A DNA stretch of 16,394 bases from Pseudomonadota bacterium (GTDB lineage: Bacteria > Pseudomonadota > Alphaproteobacteria > Rhizobiales > Hyphomicrobiaceae): positions 1 to 16,394 of the forward strand of contig QGVC01000039.1 of the NCBI GenBank assembly GCA_003242645.1. Reading direction: 5' to 3'. A program made the translations under genes and the position numbers. Below, one piece after another: positions 1 to 6,977 of the stretch (positions within the stretch are counted from its first letter, which is position 1; the number at the start of each line of letters is the position of its first letter). The notes under the pieces are model-generated. The model had not been told where the DNA came from, searched no databases, and saw only the letters and a program-made list of their open reading frames with translations.

Positions 1-640
1 GAAGTGTGGGTACTCCGAGCGATTCGCTTTGGTCGGAGTGGACGTGACGACCTGGAATGCTCCGGCACGCGGCGCACGCTCTCGTGAATTCTACGGCGCC
101 CTGCGAGCACCATCATTAGCTAGTCGGCGGTACATAGAAAGCCGGTACGGCATACGACCGCACACTCTGCAGCTGTTCGGTGTGAAAGAAGTGGTCGGGC
201 TGAAGGCGCTGTACATGCCTGTGTGGAGCCCGCTCGCAGAGAAGCGAGGCGCTACGGTGCGGCGGTTCGATGGCTGGGGGCGCAAGGCGGACTCGTTTAA
301 ACACGACGAGAGCCAGCCGTGGCAGTCGTGGTATCTGGCGGACTATCCGCGTGCGCTGGTGATCGTCGAGGATCAGCTGAGCGCTATGCGCTGCTGGCAG
401 TTGGGGTACGACGCCGTTGCGCTGCTGGGCGTTGCGCTCACGCAGGACCGGGCGGCTGAGATCGAGCGGAACCGGCGGAGCCGCGTGCTGCTCGCGCTGG
501 ACGCGGACGCGTTCGGTACGGCGATGCAGCAACTACGGCGCTATCCGTGGATCAGCCGCGCAGTACTACTACGTGACGACCTGAAGGATGTGAGCGATGA
601 GGAGATCGAGAAGCGGCTGACGAAGGAGCGAACGGAATGA
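1..640 (+). CDS. TOPRIM DNA primase (5' partial)
   Basis: Primase that would lay RNA primers for phage DNA synthesis with the helicase encoded just downstream. The reading frame is open from base 2 to the left edge, so the start lies outside the window. The first residues (KCGYSERF) look like the last half of a zinc-ribbon, the usual N-terminal module of T7-type primases. The TOPRIM part follows: a glutamate in VIVEDQLSA (about base 368), then LLGVALT, then the acidic LLALDADAFG (about base 500), which supplies the metal-binding DxD. The C-terminus is short and charged. Primase and helicase are separate genes here, whereas in T7 they are fused in gp4. The stop overlaps the next start as ATGA. 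The TTG at 29 is only an internal codon and not the real start. The family call is firm; the length of the missing part cannot be seen. Confidence 0.88.
   Translation, partial: KCGYSERFALVGVDVTTWNAPARGARSREFYGALRAPSLASRRYIESRYGIRPHTLQLFGVKEVVGLKALYMPVWSPLAEKRGATVRRFDGWGRKADSFKHDESQPWQSWYLADYPRALVIVEDQLSAMRCWQLGYDAVALLGVALTQDRAAEIERNRRSRVLLALDADAFGTAMQQLRRYPWISRAVLLRDDLKDVSDEEIEKRLTKERTE
295..302. repeat. GTTTAAAC palindrome, copy 1
   Basis: Inside the primase gene, context CTCGTTTAAACACG, codon phase TTT-AAA (Phe-Lys). One of six copies; see findings. Confidence 0.85.
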
Positions 641-840
641 AGCGAAACATGCCAAGACCGCCCGAGATCATGCGTAAAGGCAGCGCGCACGGCAACAAAC
701 GACGAATGACTGGGAGAGAGGCTGTGGATATGGACGATATTTGGGACGACCTGGGCGAGGATTACGATCCGTCCCCAAATTGCTACTGCGGGGACGTGTG
801 GTGCGGCGGTAAGTGCTGTCCGATAGCCGAGAATGAGTAA
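637..840 (+). CDS. Small Cys-rich hypothetical protein
   Basis: A 67-residue protein of unknown function. The ATG overlaps the primase stop (ATGA), and AAGGAG lies 8 bases upstream (624-629), so the start is well supported. The N-terminal half is basic. The C-terminal half is acidic and ends in a cysteine cluster (CYCGDVWCGGKCC) that could bind a zinc ion, although the spacing does not match a zinc finger I can name. It lies between primase and helicase, so a replication accessory role is possible but is inference from position only. Confidence 0.6.
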   Translation: MKRNMPRPPEIMRKGSAHGNKRRMTGREAVDMDDIWDDLGEDYDPSPNCYCGDVWCGGKCCPIAENE

Positions 841-1174
841 GCCGGAGCTGGTTGCATGGTGGTTCGAGCTGTCGTTCCACGGCGCGATGCTCCTGTCCCT
901 AACGAAACTATACAACGCATGGGAGGCGCGATTTGGACGAAGCCCCGATCATAGCTGCGATCCTGCAGGACAGGCGCGCGTTCGATCGGCTGGCAGGCAA
1001 GCTGGACCCCAACGATTTCAGCGAGTACGGTCAGCTGATCATCAAAGCTGCCGTGCAGTATTACAAGCGAGACCCGGCCGCAAGTATCGTCGATCGCGAC
1101 GTGCTGGGCAGCCACATCAGCCGCATGTTCCCGTCGCCGAAGCAGGCGTCAGCGGCTCTGGAGTATCTGGCTAG
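833..1174 (+). CDS. Possible overlapping small ORF (MSKPELVAWW...), uncertain
   Basis: The ATG at 833 overlaps the preceding stop in the string ATGAGTAA, exactly as at 2149, and the first 12 bases (ATGAGTAAGCCG) are identical at both sites. The first 35 or so residues look protein-like and partly hydrophobic (WWFELSFHGAMLLSLTKLYNAW). Beyond about residue 37 the frame runs inside the helicase gene and the translation becomes rich in Arg, Ser and Gly, as expected of an out-of-frame shadow. It may be a real short overlapping gene, a decayed gene whose 3' end was overwritten by the helicase, or chance. It is the only candidate that explains the roughly 90 bases between 840 and the helicase start. 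Confidence 0.25.
   Translation: MSKPELVAWWFELSFHGAMLLSLTKLYNAWEARFGRSPDHSCDPAGQARVRSAGRQAGPQRFQRVRSADHQSCRAVLQARPGRKYRRSRRAGQPHQPHVPVAEAGVSGSGVSG
922..926 (+). promoter_or_regulatory. Shine-Dalgarno fixing the TTG start of the helicase
   Basis: GGAGG lies 6 bases before TTG at 933. An in-frame TAA at 900-902 blocks any start further upstream, and no ATG or GTG lies between, so TTG is the only sensible initiation codon for the helicase. Confidence 0.7.
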
Positions 1175-2156
1175 TATTCCGTCCGACGTGTCCACGGAAA
1201 ACGTGGTCACAGAGTACCGGATGCTGCGGCGCCGGCGAGTGGGCTTCGATCTTGCGGCAGCGCTGGCAGCTAAGGACCCCGACGATGAGACCATAGACAA
1301 GCTGATTGACAAGTACCGGGACCTGTCGCTGGAGCAGGTCGGCGAGACGCCGCGCCCTAGCATGGCAGACCTTATGGCCCGATCCGGGGAACGCCTACCT
1401 CTGTCGCCGTCCGTGCTGAATGAGAAGGTGAACGGCGGGCTGATGCGAGGCGACCACGTCGTGGTATTCGGACGGCCCAACGCGGCCAAGACGATGTTCC
1501 TGATTCATCAGGCAGCGGCATGGCTGGTACGCGGGTACAAGGGCCTGTACGTGTGCAACGAGGAGTCCCGCGAGAGAGTGTATGCCCGGTTCGTGTCCCG
1601 CATGGGGCGCGGTATAGCGACCTGGACGGAGATCATGAACGACCCCGGCGGCGTGGGCACTAAGGCCGAAGCAGTCGCACTAGAGCACGGTCTGGACAAT
1701 CTGGCATTGATCCACGAGCCGAGCGGCAAGCTGGCCGCGCTGGAGTCACTGATACGCATTCACAAGCCAGACTTTGTGATTGTGGATCAGATGCGGAATC
1801 TAAAGTCGAACGGACAGAACCGCGTACTGGAGCTGGAGGAAGTCGCCCGAGAGATCAGGCGCATGGCTGGTACGTATAACTGCGTGGCTATCAGCGCAAC
1901 GCAGGCCGGCGACAGCGCCGAAGACAAATTGTACCTGACAATGGGCGACATCGACTGGAGCAACACAGGAATTCAGGCGGCGTGTGACTTGATTATCGGC
2001 ATCGGTAGCGATGCTAAGTACAGGGCACACAGGCGCCGGATGATTAATGGGCTGAAGAACAAGCTAGGACCGGAAGACTTTCACTTTGTTGCGTTCCTGG
2101 AGCCTGATTATAACGCGTACCGTGCGACACCTAGGAGAAAGTCGGACGATGAGTAA
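933..2156 (+). CDS. Replicative DnaB-like DNA helicase
   Basis: ATP-driven hexameric helicase expected to unwind the phage replication fork. The 407 residues are in DnaB order. An N-terminal helical domain (about 1-110; DEAPIIAAILQDRRAF is the typical opening) is followed by a linker and then a RecA-like ATPase from about 155. The Walker A is FGRPNAAKT, with G180, K186 and T187; the glycine before the lysine is replaced by A185. Walker B is DFVIVDQMRN, and the H3-like segment NCVAISATQAG carries a glutamine sensor. The TTG start has a good Shine-Dalgarno. It ends with an acidic tail and its stop is overlapped by the next gene. It is DnaB-like and not a T7 gp4 fusion, with the primase supplied separately upstream. 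The assignment is confident despite the unusual P-loop. Confidence 0.92.
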   Translation: MDEAPIIAAILQDRRAFDRLAGKLDPNDFSEYGQLIIKAAVQYYKRDPAASIVDRDVLGSHISRMFPSPKQASAALEYLASIPSDVSTENVVTEYRMLRRRRVGFDLAAALAAKDPDDETIDKLIDKYRDLSLEQVGETPRPSMADLMARSGERLPLSPSVLNEKVNGGLMRGDHVVVFGRPNAAKTMFLIHQAAAWLVRGYKGLYVCNEESRERVYARFVSRMGRGIATWTEIMNDPGGVGTKAEAVALEHGLDNLALIHEPSGKLAALESLIRIHKPDFVIVDQMRNLKSNGQNRVLELEEVAREIRRMAGTYNCVAISATQAGDSAEDKLYLTMGDIDWSNTGIQAACDLIIGIGSDAKYRAHRRRMINGLKNKLGPEDFHFVAFLEPDYNAYRATPRRKSDDE

Positions 2157-2457
2157 GCCGCGAGTATTCGCACGAATCCCCGAACGGGAGACGCTTAAGG
2201 AAGGATGGAAGGACGACCCAGTGCTGCGCCAACTGGCCGAGCATGCGCGGAATACGGTGTGGGGGCTGCAGCCGCAGGCACGCCGCATCCTCGGCCTCTG
2301 CGTGATGCTGGAGGAGGCCGAGCTGCTGATAGAGCACTTGGAACAGAAGGTTGCTGCGCAAGAAACTGTCATCAACGAACAAGCGGCGCGTATAAAGGGC
2401 CTGGAAATGACGATCGGTCGAATGAAGAAGCGTAAGGAGGCTGCGTCGTCTGAGTGA
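2149..2457 (+). CDS. Hypothetical coiled-coil protein
   Basis: A 102-residue protein starting at the ATG inside the helicase stop region (ATGAGTAA). AGGAG lies 11 bases upstream, slightly far. A longer reading from TTG at 2086 would lie wholly inside the helicase and is unlikely. The N-terminal third is basic. Residues about 45-95 form a long helix with heptad-like Leu/Ile spacing (EEAELLIEHLEQKVAAQ onward), ending in a basic tail, so a dimeric coiled coil is likely. It lies between helicase and polymerase and overlaps the polymerase start by four bases (GTGA), which suggests a replication accessory. I do not recognise a named family. Confidence 0.75.
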   Translation: MSKPRVFARIPERETLKEGWKDDPVLRQLAEHARNTVWGLQPQARRILGLCVMLEEAELLIEHLEQKVAAQETVINEQAARIKGLEMTIGRMKKRKEAASSE

Positions 2458-4430
2458 ATAGGCATCCCCTTAGCGACGACAGCCTGAGCCTGGACCTGTA
2501 TCGCAACGGTAAGTGGATCGTCTTCGACTTCGAGACGACCAACAAGGATAAGGGCTCAGCGCTGAACCCGGAGAACCGGGTGGTGATGGTGGCGTGGAAG
2601 CTGCGCGGAGGTCCCGTGCGTCACTTCTATGGCAACGTTATGGAGTGTCGCGAGTTTTGGGAGGCTTACGAGTCGGCGGATTACGCCATCGCGTTCAACG
2701 CGAAGTTCGAGGCGCATTGGCTGTATCGCCTCGGTATCGATCCCACAGAAAAGCTGTGGGCGGACCCGATGATTGCTGAGAAGGTGCGATTAGGCAATCG
2801 GTTCGCGCCGTTGAACTTGGACGACGTATCCAAGCGGTACGGGTATCAGGGCAAGGAAGTGATGATCGCTTCCATGATGGAGAGCGGAGTCTGCCCGAGT
2901 GAGATGCCCAAAAGGCGATTGATCGCTCGCGCCCGTCGCGATGTGAAGACGACGGAACAGATATGGTGCAAGCAGCTACGGGGGTTGACTAAGGAGGGCA
3001 AGCTGCAAGTGGTGCTAACGCGCTGCCTTCTAACGCCGATTCTATCTGACATCGAGCGCACGGGCATGAAGCTCGATCGAGAGCGCGTGATTGCGGAGTA
3101 CGAGGAATACACCAAGCAGCTGCGCGAGGTTGAGGCCGAGCTTGATGCGTTTACAGGCGGCATCAACATGGCTTCGTCGGATCAACTGGCGGAGTTTCTG
3201 TACGAGAAACTGAAGTTCCCTGAGCAGGTCGATAAGCGCGGCCGGCCGAAGCGCAACAAGCCGACTAAGCGTTGGCCGGACGGAAAGCCGAAGACCGACA
3301 AGACCACGATGGAGTGGCTAGAGACCCAGGCAAGGACTGAAAAGCAGAAGCAATTCATAGAGTTACGCCGCAAGTGGGGCAAGCTGAATGCGGCGGTAAC
3401 GAAGAACCTGCAGTTCTTCCGTGGCGTGGTCGAGGAGCGCGAGGGCGGCATCTTTTACGGTGTGTTCAATCAGGTCAACACGCAGACGCATCGCCTGAGT
3501 AGTAGCGGCGTGCCGCAGGTGTTCGAGCTGTTCCCGAAGAAGGAGAAGTCGGTGCAGTTCCAGAACATGCCGCGCGTGTTTAAACGATTGTTCACGGTCC
3601 GCGATCCGGATTACGTGATGACGGAGGCAGACGGTTCGCAGCTGGAGTTTCGCGTCGCCGCGTTCCTTGGGCAGGACAAAATCGCGATAGCGAACATTCG
3701 AGACCCGGACTTCGATGCTCACCTACAGACGGCGTGCGTTATGCACGACCCGCAGTTTGACGGGGATATTAACCGGGAGCTGTACCTTGATCTGTTGAAT
3801 AAGAAGCGCGCCGGCGACAAGCAGGTAAAGGAATGGAGACAGGCGGCTAAGCCCGATACCTTCAAGCCGTTGTACGGCGGTACGCAGGGCGACCCGCTGC
3901 AGGAGCGGTATTACAAGTGGTTCCAGGACCATTACGCCGAGCTGTACGCGGAGCAGGAGCGCTGGGTGTCGGAAGTGCTGGCGACCGGACGGTTAAAGAC
4001 TCCGTGGGGCCTGCGGTTCTATTGGGACTTCTACATCAACAAGCACGGGACTCCGATGGACCGGCGCGAGCATAAGTCGATCGTGCCTTCGGTGTTTAAC
4101 TATCCGGTGCAGTCGCTTGCGACGGCCGAGATCATTCCGATTGCGTTGGTGCACCTGTATCACCGCGTAAAGGCCGCAGGGCTGCGCGTACGTTTTGTCA
4201 ACACCGTCCATGATTCAGTCGTGGCGGAAGTGCATAAGGAGGATTTGGAGAAGTACATACTGATCGTTAAGAAGGCGTTTACTGATGACGTGTACCGCTA
4301 TCTGAAGCGAGTGTACGGCATGGAATTCAACGTGCCGTTGGGTTGTGAGATCAAGTACGGCACGCATTGGGGTGAAGGTGAGGAAGTAGCGTTCGATGTC
4401 GAACCGCCGGAGTGGAAGGAGGCAGCATGA
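2454..4430 (+). CDS. Family A DNA polymerase with 3'-5' exonuclease domain
   Basis: Phage replicative polymerase, 658 residues, close to the size of T7 gp5. The exonuclease domain has Exo I as D25-F-E27 and an Exo II-like NAKFE with E86 where Asp is usual. Exo III keeps D163, but the tyrosine four residues before it is Arg. In the polymerase domain, motif A is DGSQLEFR (D393). Motif B is R462-x3-K466-x3-F470-x3-Y474-G. Motif C is VHDS (D587), with Ser where Pol I has Glu, as is common in phages. F470 aligns with the residue that separates dNTP from ddNTP users. The GTG start overlaps the previous stop (GTGA), with AAGGAGG 13 bases upstream. Family A polymerases of 2-aminoadenine phages (DpoZ) are of this type, but I cannot assign it to that clade by eye. 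Confidence 0.95.
   Translation: MNRHPLSDDSLSLDLYRNGKWIVFDFETTNKDKGSALNPENRVVMVAWKLRGGPVRHFYGNVMECREFWEAYESADYAIAFNAKFEAHWLYRLGIDPTEKLWADPMIAEKVRLGNRFAPLNLDDVSKRYGYQGKEVMIASMMESGVCPSEMPKRRLIARARRDVKTTEQIWCKQLRGLTKEGKLQVVLTRCLLTPILSDIERTGMKLDRERVIAEYEEYTKQLREVEAELDAFTGGINMASSDQLAEFLYEKLKFPEQVDKRGRPKRNKPTKRWPDGKPKTDKTTMEWLETQARTEKQKQFIELRRKWGKLNAAVTKNLQFFRGVVEEREGGIFYGVFNQVNTQTHRLSSSGVPQVFELFPKKEKSVQFQNMPRVFKRLFTVRDPDYVMTEADGSQLEFRVAAFLGQDKIAIANIRDPDFDAHLQTACVMHDPQFDGDINRELYLDLLNKKRAGDKQVKEWRQAAKPDTFKPLYGGTQGDPLQERYYKWFQDHYAELYAEQERWVSEVLATGRLKTPWGLRFYWDFYINKHGTPMDRREHKSIVPSVFNYPVQSLATAEIIPIALVHLYHRVKAAGLRVRFVNTVHDSVVAEVHKEDLEKYILIVKKAFTDDVYRYLKRVYGMEFNVPLGCEIKYGTHWGEGEEVAFDVEPPEWKEAA
3578..3585. 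repeat. GTTTAAAC palindrome, copy 2
   Basis: Inside the DNA polymerase gene, context GTGTTTAAACGATT, codon phase TTT-AAA (Phe-Lys), about 45 bases before motif A. Confidence 0.85.
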
Positions 4431-4639
4431 CTCCTGCTGTGGGAAGCATTGTGGGACTAGTGGTTATCGTTTTGGCCCTATTCCTGTGGGCCGGCATTCT
4501 GCTGGGACTCGGCGCACTAACGGTGTGGGCGCTGTCCGTGTTTGGTCTTGTGACGTTCAGCTGGACTAAGGCGATCGCTGCAGCGGTCCTGATCGTCGTG
4601 CTATCGCGCATTTTTTCGCGCACGGTTGTTACAAGCTGA
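4427..4639 (+). CDS. Small two-helix membrane protein
   Basis: 70 residues, starting at the ATG that overlaps the polymerase stop (ATGA) with a strong AAGGAGG just upstream. It contains two or three hydrophobic stretches (about residues 6-34 and 48-62) and a short C-terminus with basic residues. This is an inner-membrane protein of unknown role. A membrane protein inside a replication operon could anchor replication or act in exclusion of other phages, but nothing in the sequence decides this. It is not near the lysis genes, so I do not call it a holin. Confidence 0.7.
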   Translation: MTPAVGSIVGLVVIVLALFLWAGILLGLGALTVWALSVFGLVTFSWTKAIAAAVLIVVLSRIFSRTVVTS

Positions 4640-4653
4640 CAGGAGAAGAGTAC

Positions 4654-5250
4654 ATGCGGACCATCAAAGGTGTAGTCACCTGGGTCGGTGACCAGAAGAA
4701 GTACGGCAACTATTCGTTCAAGCTGAAGGGGCATGATGAATGGTTCCGTTCGCCGGAGCGAGCCAAGGGCATCCTCGAAGCCGGACACACCGTGCAGGTG
4801 AAGGTGAAGGAGAACGACCGAGGCGATTACGAGGTCCTGGCCAAGCCCAAGCTGATTAAGAAGGGCACTCCGCCTCAGAAGGGCGGAACGGATGACCGTG
4901 GCGGGCAATACAAGGAAGACCCGGAGAAGGCGTCTCGTATTGCCGTGCAGGCGGCGCAGGATCGCGCTATTCAGGTTACGCGCCTGCTGATCGAGCAAGG
5001 CGCCGTGAAACTGCCTAAGGCGAAGCCTGATGCGGTTCAGACGATCATCCTAGAGACGCTTGATGAGCTAACGGCCAGGTTCTACAAGCAGGTGTATGAC
5101 CCGCAGGCATTCCTCGGGAAGCAAGAGGAGATCGAGAAGGACCTGGAAGACGACGAGGAGGACGACGAGGGCTTCGGCGATGAGGACGGCGACGGCGAGG
5201 CGTCGGATGACGACGAGTTTGATGACGACGTGCCCTGGGACGACGATTAA
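4654..5250 (+). CDS. Single-stranded DNA-binding protein with acidic tail
   Basis: Would coat single-stranded DNA at the fork and recruit partners through its tail. Residues 1-65 look like an OB fold of short beta strands (MRTIKGVVTWVG, NYSFKLKG, TVQVKVKEN, YEVLAKPKL). The middle (about 85-155) is helical. The last 40 or so residues are almost wholly Asp/Glu and end DDVPWDDD, closely recalling the DDIPF tip of bacterial SSB. The start has AGGAGA at good distance. It lies between the polymerase and the 5' exonuclease. The fold and family are inferred from the overall pattern, because phage SSBs diverge strongly, but tail and context make the call good. Confidence 0.75.
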   Translation: MRTIKGVVTWVGDQKKYGNYSFKLKGHDEWFRSPERAKGILEAGHTVQVKVKENDRGDYEVLAKPKLIKKGTPPQKGGTDDRGGQYKEDPEKASRIAVQAAQDRAIQVTRLLIEQGAVKLPKAKPDAVQTIILETLDELTARFYKQVYDPQAFLGKQEEIEKDLEDDEEDDEGFGDEDGDGEASDDDEFDDDVPWDDD

Positions 5251-5426
5251 TGGACGGGCCTCGCAACATGCAAGAAGCACGGGAGCGTTTAAACACGCTC
5301 CTCGTGCATCTGAGTGAATTGGAACAGGACGCCGCTCTGATTGAAGCCTCAATCGCGGAGATGCGAGATAAGACGGCAGAGCAGGAGAAGGTGCTGGCCG
5401 AGCTTGAGCGAATAGGGCAGCAGTGA
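5250..5426 (+). CDS. 58-residue coiled-coil micro-protein
   Basis: A short gene filling the gap between SSB and exonuclease. Its ATG shares the last base of the SSB stop (TAATG) and its stop overlaps the exonuclease GTG (GTGA), so it is coupled on both sides. The product is nearly all helix with heptad-like Leu/Ile spacing (LNTLLVHLSELEQ..., KVLAELERIGQQ), consistent with a small dimeric coiled coil. An internal ATG at 5268 is an alternative start. One of the six GTTTAAAC palindromes (5287-5294) lies inside it, read as Arg-Leu-Asn. Function unknown. Confidence 0.65.
   Translation: MDGPRNMQEARERLNTLLVHLSELEQDAALIEASIAEMRDKTAEQEKVLAELERIGQQ
5287..5294. repeat. GTTTAAAC palindrome, copy 3
   Basis: Inside the 58-residue coiled-coil gene, context GCGTTTAAACACGC, codon phase CGT-TTA-AAC (Arg-Leu-Asn). 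Confidence 0.85.
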
Positions 5427-6376
5427 GCAAGCGTAAGGAAATCATCGCGCTCGTCGATGCCGATTTCATTGAATACGCAGCCGGCTTTGCCGGCCAGCAT
5501 ACCTACCATATGACGACCATCGGCGATGATGCCATTCTCGGCGTGTTCGACAGCGCGGAAGACCGCAACGCGGCTGAACAGTCGTGGATAGAGAAAGGAG
5601 GCGACCCCGAACAGCTTAGGCGATGGGAGCGCATTGAAGTAGAGCCCGTCGAGAACGTGTTGCATTCCGCTAAGCGCATGCTCCAGACCATTGAGAAGGC
5701 GGTCGCGGAGAAGTTCAAGGCGGACGTGGATATGCGGGTCTTCCTAACGGGGAGCGGCAACTTCCGCGAACGCATCGCAACGATCAAGCCGTACAAGGGC
5801 AATCGGGCGCCGTGGCACAAGCCTCGCTTGCAGCGAGAGATAAGGGAGTACCTGAAAGACGTTTGGAGAGCGGAAGTCGTATACGGGCAGGAGGCGGACG
5901 ACGAGGTCTGCATCCTGCAGACCGAGTTGAACGCTGCCGGCAAGAACAGCATCATCTGCGGCATCGATAAGGACCTGTTGCAGTGTCCCGGATGGCATTA
6001 CGACGCGGGGAATGATCGCTTCGCGAAGATAACGCCGGCACAGGGTGCGGTGCAGTTCTATAAGCAGCTGCTGACGGGAGATCCGACGGACAATGTTCCC
6101 GGCTGCTATCGAATGGGCGCCAAGGCCGCGAAGGACATGATCCACCGCGCGAAGCAGGCGTATGAAAAGCGCCAGACCGGCGCTCCGCATACTGACCTGG
6201 AGGCGTTCTTGTATTCGGAAGTGTTACAAGCGTACAAGCAAAGCATACAGAGATACGGCGAGAAGACCGGGTACGCGCATATGGAGCCGGAGGATGTCGT
6301 TCTAGAAATGGGCCGGCTGCTGTGGCTTCGCCGCGAGCGAGATCAGCTGTGGGTTCCCCCCTCGGTCGGTTCGTAA
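5423..6376 (+). CDS. 5'-3' exonuclease / RNase H-like FEN nuclease
   Basis: Flap-endonuclease-family nuclease that would remove RNA primers and degrade host DNA for nucleotides. In the 317 residues the metal-binding signature appears in order: VDADF (D12, D14), the arch region with IKPYKGNRAPWHKP, GQEADDE, CGIDKDLLQCPG, and GDPTDNVPG, which is the helix-hairpin-helix segment. The GTG start overlaps the preceding micro-gene. About 40 extra residues between the first Asp pair and the helical arch resemble other phage versions. Family call confident. Confidence 0.92.
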   Translation: MSKRKEIIALVDADFIEYAAGFAGQHTYHMTTIGDDAILGVFDSAEDRNAAEQSWIEKGGDPEQLRRWERIEVEPVENVLHSAKRMLQTIEKAVAEKFKADVDMRVFLTGSGNFRERIATIKPYKGNRAPWHKPRLQREIREYLKDVWRAEVVYGQEADDEVCILQTELNAAGKNSIICGIDKDLLQCPGWHYDAGNDRFAKITPAQGAVQFYKQLLTGDPTDNVPGCYRMGAKAAKDMIHRAKQAYEKRQTGAPHTDLEAFLYSEVLQAYKQSIQRYGEKTGYAHMEPEDVVLEMGRLLWLRRERDQLWVPPSVGS

Positions 6377-6468
6377 TCGCAAACTTCATGCAAGGTCTCG
6401 GCATCGGCATCGGGCTGTGTATAGCCCTGCCGATCGCCGAGTGCGTTCGAGCACTGTTAGGAGGGTGA
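6349..6468 (+). CDS. Tiny single-pass membrane peptide (39 or 26 residues)
   Basis: A micro-ORF between exonuclease and Ntn hydrolase. The longer form starts at GTG 6349, inside the exonuclease 3' end, and the shorter at ATG 6388. Both contain one hydrophobic segment (GLGIGIGLCIALPIA) followed by CVRALLGG. The stop is one base ahead of the next ATG at 6469, and the Shine-Dalgarno for that next gene lies in its last codons. Gene density and coupling argue that it is real, but a chance ORF of this size cannot be excluded. Confidence 0.45.
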   Translation: MGSPLGRFVIANFMQGLGIGIGLCIALPIAECVRALLGG

Positions 6469-6537
6469 ATGGAGTTTGTACTAATAGCGATCATTGTCGC
6501 GCTGATTGTCATCATCTTCACGCAGGACCAGGACTAA
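6469..6537 (+). CDS. 22-residue hydrophobic micro-peptide
   Basis: It encodes MEFVLIAIIVALIVIIFTQDQD, almost entirely one transmembrane helix with an acidic C-terminal tip. AGGAGG lies 4 bases before the ATG (6459-6464). Its TAA shares a base with the ATG of the Ntn hydrolase (TAATG), so it is tightly coupled to that gene. Possible roles are membrane recruitment of a partner or mere translational coupling; neither is shown. Confidence 0.5.
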   Translation: MEFVLIAIIVALIVIIFTQDQD

Positions 6538-6977
6538 TGACGACGATTGCGTGGAAGGACGGTGTACTGGCGTGCGACAGTCAAGCGACTGATACGGGCA
6601 CGCGCTCGCGCGCCAAGTCCAAGCTCGTGCTGACCGATGATTACGCATACGCAGTCACCGGCTCGTTGGCGTTCGGGCTGGATTTTGTTCGCCGGCTGGA
6701 GTCCGGCGAGGAGGACCCCGAGCTAAAGAAGGCAACTGTCGTGCGCATGGATCGCCGAACCGGGCAAGTCGTCGTCTTCGACCCTCCGGGATACCCGATT
6801 CCCGTCGAAGACAAGCTGTTCGCAACCGGCAGCGGGGGTGATCTCGCGCTCGGCGCAATGGCGGCGGGGGCTAGCGCTGAGGAGGCCGTAAGGATCGCGA
6901 TTGCCTGGGATGCCGATAGCGGCTTCGGCGTGCAGGTGGTCGAGAGTGAGAGAGCAAAGCGCAGGAGGAAGAAGTGA
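6537..6977 (+). CDS. HslV/proteasome-like Ntn hydrolase
   Basis: A 146-residue protein resembling the proteasome beta/HslV fold. After Met removal it begins TTIAWKDGVLACDSQAT, matching the HslV pattern with an N-terminal catalytic Thr, a conserved Asp (CDSQ) and a later Lys in the SKLVLTDD strand. Glycine-rich turns (VTGSL, ATGSGGDLALGAM) fit the family. HslV works as a double ring with the HslU unfoldase, but no unfoldase gene is in view. The start is ATG 6537, coupled to the micro-peptide (TAATG); an upstream extension to 6417 would break the TTI N-terminus. Substrate and phage role are unknown. Family call fairly firm, activity inferred. Confidence 0.8.
   Translation: MTTIAWKDGVLACDSQATDTGTRSRAKSKLVLTDDYAYAVTGSLAFGLDFVRRLESGEEDPELKKATVVRMDRRTGQVVVFDPPGYPIPVEDKLFATGSGGDLALGAMAAGASAEEAVRIAIAWDADSGFGVQVVESERAKRRRKK

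Noticed and set aside
4603..4625. CGCG-flanked T-run resembling a terminator
   Set aside because: The T-run is in the loop and not after a stem, and the site is within a coding gene mid-operon.
4351..4998. Long minus-strand open frame (215 codons) over the two-TM and SSB genes
   Set aside because: It runs antisense to coupled plus-strand genes with good ribosome sites and motifs; its product shows no coherent fold. It is a shadow of biased codon use.
5045..5665. Minus-strand open frame of 206 codons over the SSB tail and exonuclease start
   Set aside because: Its Arg/Pro/Ser-rich translation comes from the complement of the acidic SSB tail. No ribosome site or domain is seen.
6417..6536. 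Upstream extension of the Ntn hydrolase
   Set aside because: It would bury the catalytic-type TTI N-terminus, and ATG 6537 is coupled by TAATG to the micro-peptide.
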